NCBI RefSeq assembly: GCF_000471905.2
Contig: NW_006496807.1
Coordinates: 1,210,901 to 1,274,900 of the forward strand
Direction of reading: 5' to 3'
DNA from: Amborella trichopoda
Taxonomy: Eukaryota; Streptophyta; Magnoliopsida; Amborellales; Amborellaceae
DNA: 64,000 bases
In this document: positions 1 to 10,747 of the stretch, piece after piece
Position numbering within the stretch: the stretch's first letter is position 1
Layout: each line of letters begins with the position of its first letter
Made by a program: the position numbers and the translations under genes
Notes under the pieces: model-generated
The model's database searches: none
Told to the model about the DNA's origin: nothing
The model's input: only the letters and a program-made list of their open reading frames with translations

Positions 1-1012
1 ATTGATGGGAAAATGGTTTAAGGAAATGGGGATAATGGTTCATGCACCTTCTATAATGTTGATGGCCCATCTATGAAATGGATGGCTTAGATCTCTCACC
101 CCACAGTCACCTTGATCAACGGTCCATATTCAATATCAAGAAAGAGGCAAACTATGAGAAACCTTAAAGAAACCCTAGACCTAAAATTCACTATAAATAG
201 GGGTGCTCTCCCCCCATATCCATACACCTCTCTCTCCCATAAACTCTTTCTCTCTCTTCCCTAGGAGCCACACCCCTCTCTCTCTCTACTCTCTTATTTT
301 CTCTCTCTACTCTCTTTCTCTCTCTATCTCTCTCTACCCTAAGGGGCATGCCCCAACATAGAGACTCTCTCTCTCTCTCAAGATCTAATCTAGGGATTGG
401 GAAAATTAGGGTTTGATTATTTTGGAGTTAGGGTTTTGTAAAGATTTAAGGGTGTTACCTAGTTTGGCCGAAATTACCTTTCCTAGTTCGAGATTGAAGC
501 TAGATCGCTGATCCCACGCCATTGGATATGGTGACTTGGTGTGGAGTATAAAAAGCCCGGTTGAGGTAATCATCGACATCTTTTCTTTTAATTATTTGTT
601 GTTTTATGTTATATTCTCAAGGACAGTATTAGGTTGTATGAATGACATCAAGTAGTTGAGATTTTTTTTATTGATGTGTTATTTGCTTTTTGGAATTCTA
701 TTGTTTGTAAAATGACCATTTGTGAGTGATCTTGTTGCCAAAATTATAAGGGGTGATTATTAGTTAAAAAAACAAAATTTGTATTTCCCCGGCAAAATAT
801 TACATAGATCTTTCTTTCAATAAATATTAAAGAGAATTAGAGCGAAAAAAGAGATAAACATAAAAAGAATCAGAGAGATGAAAGAAATAAATATAAACAT
901 GATGAAAGAGATAAATATAAACATTAAAAAAGCGTTTACGACTTCTCGAGTGTTGTCTAACATGGGTTAGGATGAAAGAGATAAATATAAAAAATAGAAT
1001 TGCGTTTACGTT
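1..1012. other. AT-rich segment with a promoter-like or LTR-like start
   Basis: No coding region is visible. The first 600 bases resemble the U3/R part of a plant LTR or a promoter. A TATA box at 192-200 is followed by a CT-rich tract (about 218-390) and then ordinary AT-rich DNA. Between 830 and 1010 a short motif (GATGAAAGAGATAAATATAAA) recurs about three times. No second LTR, primer site or TG...CA border was found, so the nature of the segment is open. Confidence 0.4.
192..200 (+). promoter_or_regulatory. TATA box with CT-rich downstream leader
   Basis: TATAAATAG is followed about 25 bases later by a long CT-rich stretch, the usual arrangement of a plant core promoter with a pyrimidine-rich 5' leader. 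No ORF follows within a kilobase. It may be the promoter of a decayed LTR rather than of a gene. Confidence 0.35.
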
Positions 1013-1225
1013 TTTTGAGTGCCATATAACATGAGTTAGTTTTTAGAGTACTTAAAATGCTGTATTATATGGGTTAGTTTTTACGGTACTTAAAATGCCG
1101 TATAACATGTGTTAGTTTTTACGGTACTTAAAATGCTGTATAACATGTGTTCGGTTTTACCATACTTAAAATGTTGTATAACATTTTAGTTTTATGGTAC
1201 TTAAAGTACCGTAATTTTGCTTCAC
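1013..1225. repeat. 38-bp tandem repeat, about five copies
   Basis: The core CTTAAAATG recurs at 1051, 1089, 1127 and 1165, exactly 38 bases apart, with a last variant at 1200. Each unit also carries TTAGTTTTTACGGTA and TATAACATG. The last copy creates a perfect palindrome, GGTACTTAAAGTACC, at 1196-1210. The array is non-coding and stands alone in AT-rich DNA. Confidence 0.85.
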
Positions 1226-1379
1226 GGTAATATGACAACTGTGAAGGTTATTTTGGTAAAAAAATGCCTAAAATTGAAGAAAAAGGGTGTGAGAGAGGTT
1301 TATAAAAGTTAAAAGGTTGAGGTTTATAAAAGTTAAAAGGTATTTTTTTTAAATAGACGAAAATTAAAACATATTTGTG

Positions 1380-2620
1380 ATAATTTCTTTAAATTTTATG
1401 ATGCTTTATCTCTCTAAAATATTAAGTTTGAGATAGTTTCTTTCTCTAAAATTTTGAAATAGTTTCTTGCTTTAAAATTTAATATAGTGTCTCTCTAAAC
1501 TTTGATATACTTTCTCTATCTAAAGTTTAAAATTTGAAATACTTTTTCTACCTAAAACTTAAATTTTGAGATAGTTCATCTCTCTAAGTGTTTTTAAGAT
1601 AGTTTCTCTCTCTAAAAATTTCATGTACTTTCTCTATTTAAAATTTGATATAGTTTATCTCTAGAAAATTTTAATATATTTTTTCTCTCTAAAATATAAA
1701 TTTTGCGATGGTTTTTCTCTCCAAAAATTTTGAGATTGTTTATCTATCTAAAATTTGCTATAATTTCTATTTTTAAAATTTTAATATAGTTTATCTTTCT
1801 AAAATTCAAAATTCGAGATAGTTTCTCTCTAAAACTCAAAATTCGAGATAGTTTCTTTCCCTAAAAAACGAGATATGTCTCTCTCTAAATTTTTTTTTGG
1901 CCGTTTCTTTTTCAAAACTTTATAGTAGTTTATCTCTAAATGTTTAAGAATACTTTATCTATCTACAATTTTAAGAATACTTTTTCTCTCTAAAACTTAA
2001 GATTTGATATACTCTCTCTCTTAAAATTTTTGAGATAGTTTCTATTTCTAAAACTTTTTAGGTACTCTCTAAAATTTGATATAGTTTATCTCTCTATAAA
2101 TTAAAATATAAGATTGTTTTTCTCTCTAAAAGTTTTGAAATAGTTTCTCTTTAAAAAATTGATATAGTTTCTCTCTCTGAAAGTTTTGAAATAGTTTATC
2201 TCTCTAGAAAATCGAGATAGTTTCTCTTTCTAAAAATTTACATGTACTTTCTCTCTCTAAAATATGATAGTTTCTCTCCAAAACTTAAAATTTGAAATAG
2301 TTTATCTCTCTAAAATATTCTCTCTAAAAAGTTTTGTTACTTTCTGTCTCTAAAATTTTAACATACTTTCTCTCTTTAAAATTTTAACATACTTTCTCTC
2401 TCTAAAAGTTAAAATTCTCTAAAATTTTGAGACAGTTCATATCTCTAAAAAATTTGGTACTTTCTCTCTCTAAAATTTTAACATACTTTCTCTCTCAAAA
2501 AGCTAAAATTTGAGAGAATTTTTCTCCCAAAAAATTTTGAGATCATTTCTCTCTTTAAAAAGATTAGGTACTTTCTCTTTAAAAAGATTATGTACTTTCT
2601 CTATCTAAAATTTCATACCT
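1380..2620. repeat. Degenerate TCTC/AAAA minisatellite
   Basis: For more than 1.2 kb the sequence is a loose repetition of a unit of roughly 25-30 bases made of three parts: GATAGTTT or TACTTTC, then TCTCTCTC, then TAAAATTT. I estimate 35-45 copies with variable length and many substitutions. There is no coding potential. It reads like an old (CT)n microsatellite that captured flanking sequence and re-amplified. Confidence 0.8.
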
Positions 2621-3069
2621 ACCGAATGCTCCCTATGCTTCGAGTCGAGGGAGCCAATGAATGAAATTCGTGGGCTTTAGAAATGCAAAAAAAAAGTTTT
2701 CGTGTGGAAATGAAATCATGGAAAAGTTGGTCTTATTTCTATGATTTTGATTTTCTTGATTTTAAGTATCCTAGTCATTAAACAATCGAAATGGTACATT
2801 TTTTACAATCTTCAAGATATGAGGGATCCATGCCTTAAAATCCATGTTTCCAAACAGGCCCTTAAAGTATTTGGAAATCAAGAATAGCGATCCGAAAGTT
2901 GTTTTTCCCATTAAAGGATGAAATAGAAATAACAATTTGGGGAAGATAAGAAGTCAACCTCCCAAACGCATTTGAATGACATGGGGTTCACGTAGTAAGA
3001 ATCTCATGTTCAGAAAAGAGAGTCTATTGAATCTCATGTTCACAAAAGAGAGAGAGTCTATAACATGAT
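2621..3069. other. Intergenic, nothing recognised
   Basis: AT-rich sequence without coding potential. At about 2848-2862 the text CCAAACAGGCCC followed by TTA resembles the end of a Tourist/PIF-Harbinger element, but no partner end was found. A short near-duplication (AATCTCATGTTCA at about 3000 and 3030) lies just before the LINE. Confidence 0.5.
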
Positions 3070-3179
3070 CAAGTATTTTTTTTGTTTTTTTACCAATATT
3101 CAAATTTTATTAAAACTGAGAAAATTTACAACAAAGAGTTTACATCCTTAAAAATAGCCAACACAGATAAAAAACCACC

Positions 3180-3500
3180 ATCTTAGTCAATTGATAAGTA
3201 ACGTCATTGGATTCTAGTACGCTGGAAATAAATTCATTAACGAAACAACAAAATCTAGAATCTGCAACTATTTAATAAGATTCAAAGAATCTCCCTCAAC
3301 CATAATAAAATCCCCTGACATTTTTTTTCTTTAAAAAGCTTCAAACTATGTGAAAGACAGATTAATTCAACATGACTAGCAATAGTAATTCCACACGGCC
3401 CAACATAACATAAAAGGGCATTGCTATTCCAATCTCTCACTACTCCCATTTTAGGCATAACTGAATTATCAAAGGAACTTCCATCAAAATTGAGTTTAAA
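3180..3500 (-). pseudogene. LINE-type RNase H domain remnant
   Basis: The minus strand begins KLNFDGSSFDN and continues with a G-V-V-R-D-W turn and then V-E-G-D-S. These are the first (D) and later (E...D) acidic motifs of the plant RVT_3-type RNase H found at the end of plant LINE ORF2 and in related cellular proteins. One stop codon follows the EGDS motif. In a living LINE this domain would degrade the RNA strand after target-primed reverse transcription. This copy is dead. Confidence 0.7.
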
Positions 3501-3555
3501 ACAACATAAAACATCAATCTCGAAAACACCCTAACCTTCCTTGGTTACCAACAGC

Positions 3556-4028
3556 TATTGTTCGTAAAATCACCCGATCTAACCGTTAACAACTCGATTA
3601 GATCGGAACCGGCCACTGGCCGGTTCTAGTTTTGGGTGGTTAGGGTGATCAACTAGTATTTAAAAAAAAAATAAAAAAAATGTATATAAAATTTGAAAAA
3701 TAAAGAATTTGATTTGTAATGCACTTTTATATTTTCCCATCTTTTTTAAAAAATTTTAAAAATAGTCATTGGAAAATATAAAATGGGCTAAAATCCATTT
3801 TTTTCATTAATTTTCAACTTCATTCGAATATGTTTTGTTTTAATCATTCTTTATATGTTTTTCATATTTTAGTAGAATTTTTTTTGTATATTTTTTATTT
3901 TTTTCAACACTTTTTAAGGGATTTGCCCGGTTAGAGCAGTTGAATCGGCCGGTTTATCGGTTAGGTCGGTTAAACCGCTTCCAAGCCCATGTCCGGTTAA
4001 CCGTTCAGGTTCGATTTCGCGAACACAG
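3556..4028. mobile_element. hAT-like MITE, 473 bp, inserted in the LINE
   Basis: The two ends form an imperfect terminal inverted repeat of about 30 bases. The left end begins TATTGTTCGTAAAATC. The right end, reverse complemented, begins CTGTGTTCGCGAAATC. Both then reach AAC-x-GTTAAC. The flanks carry an 8-bp direct duplication, CCAACAGC (3548-3555) and CCAACAAC (4029-4036), with one mismatch. Eight-base duplications and ends close to YAGTGTTCG are typical of hAT transposons. There is no ORF inside; GC-rich GGCCGGTT motifs near both ends suggest a stable fold. It must have moved in trans, after the LINE landed. Confidence 0.66.
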
Positions 4029-4059
4029 CCAACAACTAGCACCAAGGAATATGTTGAAT

Positions 4060-5033
4060 GTTATGAAAACCCTCTTTAAAGGCAAATATTTTCCTTAAAT
4101 AATCCTCCTATCCAGATCTCCCATAGGATAGCGCCTCTTAGAATGTTCCATATCACCTACCCAACTTTTGGTAAGACGGGCAAGCTTAACTGTGTTAAAA
4201 TGTCCAAAACATTATTCAGCAACAACAACACAAAACCTAATTGTTGGAAACTCCAATTCTATATTTCAAAAACAAATGGGCAATGCAAAACTAAGTAGGG
4301 TTTAGATTCTCCATCTCTCTTACGCATCAGACAAACATCGGGGATAATTTTACCGCTCTTTATTAGGTTATCAACAATTAGAAACTTTTCCTGCACAACT
4401 AATTTGATGAAGGCTTAGAATTTATGGGAAACTAGCCACTTCCAAATTTGACTGTGCTGAGGTTGAGACCATCTCATCCAATCATGATAAAGTAAAATAT
4501 ATGTTGATTTAACAATAACCTGGCTGTCGTTTTCTATTTCTTGAAGAGCCTCATCAATTGTAATGTTAGAGACGTAAATAGATTCCCATAGTTGCAACAA
4601 CTCAGCATACTAAGATGAGACACAATTAGGAATTCTGTTGTAACGAAGATTAACATTCAAAACAACTCTAATACCTATACAATTAGCAACAGCAGCGATA
4701 TTAGCATGCGGTAGTGATACTTTACCAAAGAGATCTTAAGTGGTCTATCCCCTATCCACTTATGATGTCAAAAAGAAAATCTATTGCTCTTTCCAACTAT
4801 CCAATAAACATTTAAGAAACCTTTCTTCACAAAAGGTTTACAATAATAAGTGGCCTTCCACACATAATATTGATGTGTGCCTCCTCTACCACTACCAATC
4901 CACTGAAACTGCCTATCCATTCCATACTTAGCCAATAAAATTTATCTTCATAAATGGTCCTCAAATTGAATACGTCTCCACCACCATTTAAAGAGTAAAA
5001 CTTTGTTAAGCAGAAGAACTCTCCTAATCCCCA
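4060..5033 (-). pseudogene. LINE zinc-binding RT region remnant
   Basis: From high to low coordinate the minus strand reads the usual post-RT landmarks of plant LINEs. There is an NK-x-LL-x-KW-like segment near 4990, a DRPL-like segment near 4740, and a cysteine-histidine motif of the zf-RVT type near 4240-4340 (C-L-M-R followed by L-x-L-x-C-P-F). The frame is lost several times. The RT catalytic YADD region is absent because the element is truncated at 5033, where the neighbouring LTR begins. Confidence 0.62.
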
Positions 5034-6203
5034 TGTTTACACCCCTCAAAAATTTTGGCTTAGGGAATTCTTAGAAACCTCAACTTCTGAGTCATAAGGA
5101 CAATACTAAGGCTAGTGAATCATAGTGAACCTAGAGCCCTTAGATTTTCTCCAAAATAACCCAAAAGAAAATCGAACCCAAGAGCTTTCCGATGGTCCAA
5201 GAATCATCAAAATCCTACTTACCATTAAGAAAATAGGATCTAAGAAAAATTGTTTAAAGCAAATGACAAAAAGGCCCACTCATGTGAGCTGTGGTGGGTT
5301 GTACATAGGCCGCGCAGCTCATAGCCTGATGTACAACCCACGGGTAGTGTGAGCTGCCATGTGCTACGCAGGCCTATGGGCTCAAGGCGCTGGTAGACCT
5401 TCTAGAAACCTCTCTGTGGGTCTATTTGAGGTGGGTTTTAGATGGGTTAAATAAAAAAATCATTGATTTTACCCCTATTTGTCTTAGATTAATTTTAGTT
5501 CCCTAAATTTCGACCTTGCCCCAACGGAAACGAAATAATACAAAAAAATAAAATAAATAGAAAATTACAAAAAATCTTAGGAAATACCTAGAAAAGGTGT
5601 AGAAAACCCAAGAAATTAGGAAAGATCCCTTGAAAAAAAAAAAATATAAAAAATTAAGAACAATTCCGAAAAATCCAAAAACATAATAGAAATTCATAGA
5701 AAATTCTAGGATCCCCAAGAATCTTTAGAAAACCACCATCAACGTATAAAGATCTTTAGAAAAACCTTATATGAAGGAACCTTAAGCCTTTAGATGCGCT
5801 AGAACTCAAAATCAACGCATTTTAACTAATTTCCAACAACAAGAAGCATTGAAACAAGAGATGGTCTCGAATGGTGGCCTGATCCGAGCCTGAAGCCCAG
5901 CGTTTCTGGTCGCTTGAGGAAAAGTACTCTATCTATTTCTATTTTCAATTAATTATTCTTGGTTTTTTAGTTTATTTTCATAGTTTAGATATTTTAGCTT
6001 TTTAAAGATTTAATAGAGGTGAATTTACAATTGGCACTGCCAGTAGGCTTAGAAAAGGTCCAATCTACTAGATTTATATCGATTCTTGATCTATAATTTG
6101 AGCAGCCCCACTTCTCTATCTATTTATCAAAATTGCAACTCCTTTTACATGAATTTGAGTTGATCTCACATCAGAGATCTCAACGCAAATTCACACATAA
6201 ACA
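5034..6203 (+). repeat. LTR of family A (plus copy)
   Basis: The LTR begins TGTTTACACCCC and ends ATAAACA just before the primer site. By eye it aligns with the reverse complement of 8430-9549. Shared landmarks are a TTTTGGCTTAGGGAA-like block near the start, CAAGAGCTTTCC near 5180, CCTGATCC near 5880 and ATAATTTGAGCAG near 6095. Many A-rich differences suggest considerable age. A 13-bp perfect inverted repeat (5294-5306 and 5329-5341) lies in its first third. Confidence 0.68.
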
Positions 6204-6204
6204 A

Positions 6205-6221
6205 TTTGGCACCCACTGTAG
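6205..6221 (+). promoter_or_regulatory. Primer binding site (TTGGCACCCACTG type)
   Basis: TTTGGCACCCACTGTA follows the LTR end within a few bases. It resembles the TTGGCGCCCACCGTGGG primer sites of many plant Ty3/gypsy elements, where a tRNA 3' end primes minus-strand DNA synthesis. Several CpG-type changes are visible. A weaker look-alike (TTGGCACTGCCAG) lies inside the LTR near 6033 and is probably coincidental. Confidence 0.45.
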
Positions 6222-7839
6222 TGCTCTCAACCTGTAGATTCAAACCTGATTTTTAAAAAGCTTCTTTCTATTTTTTAGTATTATTTTTCAGTTGAAACAG
6301 AAGTCACAGAAGCCAAAACCACAAAAAATTCCCAAAAATTCATCCAGGAGTGCCTGGAATTGCACGTCTCGAATCAAATCGTTCATATTCAGCGCAAGTC
6401 AATGCACACGACTCGCTGCATCTAATGCAGAACAGTAGCCTAACGGAAAAACAAATTTGGCAGCCACTTTTAGCCTGGTGTTTAGGTCTTCTATGTTTTT
6501 TGTTCCCCATGTCTACTATTTCTTATTTTGTAAAAAAATAAGAAATTCTAAAAAAAAAAAGAGAGAAACGATAAGTAGATTAGGTTTTCAAATTTTTCAT
6601 ATGCGATTAAATTAATTTTCAATTCTTTATCTCTTGCTTTATCCTTATCTATGTTAAATTAGGTTTTTAGTTCCTTATCTTTTGCTTTATTCATAGCTAT
6701 GCATCTTAGATTAGGTTGTTTTGCATAATTGTTTTTCTTATCACATATCTTTGTATACACCACTTCTGTGCTTGGTTTCCACATCTCAATCACACACTTT
6801 GCACATATAAAAAAAAATTTCAAATATTTTTTAAAGCCCCTATACTGACACTGAAGTCGTGCAGGAACCAAGTTTTGTGGCGGGATAATTGGGAGCATGC
6901 TAGCATTGACGCAAGTACCCCACCGAGCTTCTTGACCAAAAAACAACCCACACATAGTAAGCTCAGTTTCCATAGATGACCCGTAGCTAAGTCTTATGTG
7001 GGCACGTATAGACCTAACCTCTTTTTCTGCCTTTTAATTAGCTAGACACCCTTAGCCTGACCTTGGCTTACCCATAGTTCACTTGGTCTAATTGTTTTCA
7101 AGCCTTTGTATGAGCTTCATGTTTGCATCCTAGGATAGATGTTATGCCAGTCATCTGCGATGTCTCAAACACCAAGTCCACTGTCCTTTAAACCTCCCAT
7201 GCCTAGGCGGCCCACTGGACCCTATGGCAGTGTTCCCTAGGTTTACCCCAAGTTCAGTCAACCCAATATGATTCCAACAAGTCCATTGTCCCACGACCTG
7301 GGCTCAACTTTGAGAGCCCATCTCTTGCTCTCTAGAACCTACTGGCATAAGAGTTGTGTGTGTGATTCACACCACCCTTAAGGGCCAGGTAAGAATGCTT
7401 CTCACCTCCAAGTCCAAATACAAGGAGAAGGCTAATGAGGTCCATACCTTTGACAAGGCCCCCACACCACTGAGTCTACCGGGCCAACTCAATGTCAACC
7501 TAACCAGGGTCGAAAAGGCTAAAACATGGGTCACCAAGGTGAGGGCTAATCCAAATCTTATCCCAAAGGCTCCAAGAGTCGGGACTTGAGCTAATGGCTC
7601 TTCTCATGGGGCATGCACCTTGAATTTATGCCACTTAGCAACATAGATCTCGACTGCTATTCTGAGGTATTTTAACGGTAATCTGTTTCTCAAATTAATA
7701 ACATACCCTCAATTAGAGCCTTCTTATGCGCTACAAACCTCACCGACCCTCCTCCTGACTCACATTGAGCCTCCACTCGTTGGCAAGGTCAAGGGCCTTC
7801 TCCAACCCAAGACCAACACAGTCATATTAGTCATACCCA
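6222..7839 (+). other. Leader of the family A plus copy
   Basis: About 1.6 kb lies between the primer site and the gag scrap. It has no convincing long frame. A block near 7200-7300 matches the leader of the minus-strand copy (minus strand of about 19840-19930). An internal segment at 7356-7589 is open but shows no recognisable domain and is probably leader sequence. Long leaders are common in Tat-type elements. Confidence 0.45.
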
Positions 7840-8020
7840 TTGGCGAACCGACATTGCTACATTCTCTATCCTCAAACAGCGGTCTTTTTGGCTCTGCCAT
7901 CACACAACTCTCCACCACCACAGACCTATCCACCTCCATCTAGACCTTATCCACGTCCATCTAGACATAAACCCACTTGCACTTCAGGTTCCATATTCCA
8001 CCTGCACCTTAGGATCCGTA
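7840..8020 (+). pseudogene. Possible gag N-terminal scrap, proline-rich
   Basis: The reading frame gives a short run rich in proline, tyrosine and serine (PPPQTYPPPSRPYPRPSR). Its composition is like the proline-tyrosine-rich gag N-terminus read from the minus copy near 18660-18860. It is followed directly by an A-rich tract and the homology ends. The assignment rests on composition and position only. Confidence 0.3.
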
Positions 8021-8429
8021 TAATAAAAATATATTTTAGATATCATCAACAAATAAAAAATAAAAACAAAAAATAAAAATAAAAAATAAATAAGGTGTAC
8101 ACGAAACTAAGAAAAAATTGAGCAGCCTTAGTCCTCTTATCTCGAATCTACAATGAAGCTGTTGGACACCTCTTGCCCACTTATTCTCAAATGAACCCAA
8201 CGCTCAGCTCCATCATCTTGCGAAGCTACAGGGGATGGAATAGGAGGCGTAACCAATGTGACCCTTGGACCTCGGAAGACCAGAACAAATTCCTGTTAGC
8301 CTGCTCCAGTGTCGAGCTCAACAAGGAAACCTAATGAATTTGCTCTGCCAAGTCTGCCTGGATCATCCTAATCTGGCTCTTGTAAGGGTCATGAAAAACA
8401 GCAAGGCATTAAAAGACAATCTAATGAAG
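8021..8429. other. A-rich junction and unassigned spacer
   Basis: An A-rich stretch (about 8020-8090, TAAAAATAAAAA-like) is followed by about 340 bases with no recognised similarity, up to the point where the family A minus-strand LTR ends. It separates two same-family elements facing opposite ways. It could be host DNA, an unrecognised insertion or a rearrangement junction. Confidence 0.4.
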
Positions 8430-9549
8430 TAATATGTCCAATCTGCATCGATCTTTGGGATGAGATCTGCTCAAATATTAGTAAAAGTTGGTTAAATTTG
8501 TGAAAGATAGAGAGAGTGAGGTCGTTCAAATTATGGATCTAAGAATGGTACAGATCTATTCAGATCTGGTCTGTTTTTGGGTCCATTGGCAATACTAGCT
8601 TCCAGATTTGTGTATTTGACATTAAAAACTCTTTAAAAACTTTATAACCAATAAATAATAGAAAATACAAAATAAAAATAATTAGATGGGAAAACTAACT
8701 AAAATTGAAGAAGGAAAACATACTTACCTTTGGGAATCCGGAACCTAGAGTTTCAAGCTTGGATCAGGCTGCTCTTATGATTTGCGTCACCATCTCCTTT
8801 TAGATACCTATGGTTGCTGGAATCAGTAGATCTAAGGTACGTTTAGCTAGATCTAGGGTTCCTAAGGCAAGGGAAAAACTGGGAAATTTTTAGTGGAGTC
8901 TACTTAGGCATTTTCTTAGGTCTTGAGATGCATTTTCCTTAGTTTTCTAAGGTTTTTGGAGGCTCCTAAACTTAAATCCGAATTTTTGGGTTTACTACAA
9001 TTTTTGGGGATTTTTTTAGGATTTTTCCCAAATTGTTTGGAAATTTCTAAGGGGTTTTCTTATTTTCAAGTATTTTTTGGGCTATTTTTATAATTTGGAG
9101 AATTTCTAAGAATTTCTTGGTCGCTTTTTGGGTTATGTAGGTGGGGTATTTATATGATTGAATTTTTTCATGATTGTTTTTAGTTTATCTTGAAGTTTTG
9201 GCTTTATCTAATTAAAAAACACATTTTAACTGCATCATCGGGCCACACTGGGCCCATCACGGGCTTTGGGGACATACCTGGGGTGGGTCACCCAGGACCC
9301 ATTAGGAAGAGACTTATTGGTCATTTTTTTGATCTTTTTATCCATATCTATTGGTCCGATTCAGGCGATTCTTGGACTGTTGGAAAGCTCTTGGGGTCTA
9401 CTTTGATTTCGGATAAGTTTTGTGTAGTTTTAAGAAAATTATAAAGGGTATAGATTGCCTATGATCTACTAGGATTTTTGTGGTCTTTTGGGCTCAAAAT
9501 TGAGGTTTTTAGGAGTTCCCTTAGCCAGAATTTCAAGGGGGTATCTACA
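8430..9549 (-). repeat. 3' LTR of the family A minus element
   Basis: On the minus strand it starts TGTAGATACCCCC at 9549 and is preceded by the purine-rich CCAAAGAGGTGCAAT. It matches the plus-strand LTR at 5034-6203 throughout, so the two give mutual evidence of the boundaries. The end near 8430 is set by where that similarity stops; no clean CA dinucleotide is left there. Confidence 0.68.
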
Positions 9550-9563
9550 ATTGCACCTCTTTG
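9550..9563 (-). promoter_or_regulatory. Polypurine-like tract before the 3' LTR
   Basis: The minus strand reads CAAAGAGGTGCAAT immediately before the LTR start. In Ty3/gypsy elements a purine-rich RNA stretch at this place resists RNase H and primes plus-strand DNA. It is slightly pyrimidine-interrupted here, as expected for an old copy. Confidence 0.45.
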
Positions 9564-10404
9564 GTATTCACCTGGGGTGCCAAGTGAATGGCAAAGAAGT
9601 AGACACTTATGACACGACGGGGAGGAATTTTTTTTTTGAGGGATCATTCTTTTGAATGACTAGTACCTTTTCGGTAGGCGGTATGCCGATAGATGCTTTT
9701 GATCTGGAAGACATCGAACTTGCATTGCTACCTTTGAGTCAATGCGGTTAAGATATTTATGAAAATATGGATCCGAAGTGATAGGCAACAAGAATCATAC
9801 TATCTTTGAGCCAGTGACATTCCTTGTTGTAGTCACCCCAATACTACCTGGGTGCTGCCAGTATAGTCATCTTCGACTTTAGATCTTTTTCTTGAGGTCT
9901 GGTTCTCTAATCAAATGGGAGTTTGATTTAGAAACAATGATAGGATGATGAATTCCTGGCTAATTGAACTTCTTGGTTTGCCTTCGATTCTGATTCTTGG
10001 GGTTCACAGGTTCAGGATTTTTGGTTTGGGAACCTAAGTGTTGGTTTTTGTTTTCCTAAATGTTCACAATTATGGCAATCCAGGATTTGGTGGCGGCGGA
10101 TTTATCATATCCAAGTCTCCATGAAACTCCTTTGTTTTTTTTTAAAACATTTTAGAAAGTTTTGAAAAGAGATTGAATTTTGAAACAAAAACAGAGTTCG
10201 GGGATATAATTTAACAAAGGTACGGGCTACAATTTTAACAAAGGTAATTAAATTTTTTGAAAAACTCACGACACATAAGGGAAATTTTGAATATATATGA
10301 GAAATTTTGAAAACAAGTTTGGTAAGTAGTTTAGGCTTGTGTTACCATGAGCCATCTGAGGAGTTTTACATCATATAGTGAGGACATTTTTGTACATATC
10401 CCGA
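9564..10404 (-). other. 3' non-coding region of the minus element
   Basis: No coding frame is visible on either strand. The region lies between the antisense extra ORF with its repeats and the 3' LTR. The only pattern is a repeated use of AAATTTTGA near 10200-10310. Confidence 0.5.
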
Positions 10405-10690
10405 CTCTTTTATGTTGCACGAGTTTGACGTTTATTAGGTACCTGATGTTTTTTCATATGCGTTAGATGTCCCTGTCTCGACACTTTTACGTTGCACGAG
10501 TTTGACGTTTTGACTTAGATTTTCCCGACTGTTTTACGTCGCACAAGTTTGACGTTTTGACTTTCTCGGCTCTTTTATATCGCATGAGTTTGACATTTTT
10601 ATTTTGAGATTTTGCTGACTGTTTCACGTTGAACGGGTTGGACGTCTTTTGACTAAATTTTGATTGGATTCCTGATTGTTTTACTCCCGT
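10405..10690. repeat. Degenerate 50-80-bp repeat, about six copies
   Basis: The core CTnTTTTACGTTGCACGAGTT recurs near 10405, 10485, 10530, 10575, 10618 and 10675 with spacing of 43-80 bases and progressive decay. It lies between the extra ORF and the 3' LTR, the zone where plant Tat-type elements often carry tandem repeats. Confidence 0.6.
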
Positions 10691-10747
10691 GGGATAGACA
10701 TCTTCAACTGGATTTGGGATCAGTAAGCCACTTCAGCTCGTGTCACC

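Larger units (their letters stand above)
3070..5033 (-). mobile_element. 5'-truncated LINE, ORF2 C-terminal part
   Basis: Read on the minus strand, this stretch gives the last part of a plant LINE ORF2. It starts after the catalytic RT core, runs through the zinc-binding reverse transcriptase region, then an RNase H domain, and ends in an A-rich tail (T-rich on the plus strand at about 3070-3090). Stops and shifts are frequent. A MITE interrupts it at 3556-4028, and an LTR begins exactly where it stops at 5034. 5' truncation is normal for LINEs, which are copied from the 3' end. No target duplication could be identified. Confidence 0.72.
5034..8040 (+). mobile_element. Family A Tat-type element, 5' portion
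   Basis: This plus-strand remnant contains a 1.17-kb LTR, a primer-binding-like site at 6205-6221, a long leader and a scrap of gag, then breaks off at an A-rich stretch. The LTR matches the inverted LTR at 8430-9549 along its length, so this copy and the large minus-strand element next to it belong to the same family in opposite orientation. The leader also shares a block with the minus element: GTCCATTGTCCCAC occurs here near 7280 and on the minus strand near 19850. No pol is present. The copy may be truncated, or part of an inversion. Confidence 0.62.

Noticed and set aside
2840-2865. End of a PIF/Harbinger (Tourist) MITE
   Set aside because: CCAAACAGGCCC plus TTA fits such an end, but no GGGCCTGTTTGG partner was found in the neighbouring kilobase.
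6024-6045. Primer binding site inside the family A LTR (TTGGCACTGCCAG)
   Set aside because: The aligned partner LTR continues past this point, so it is internal to the LTR.
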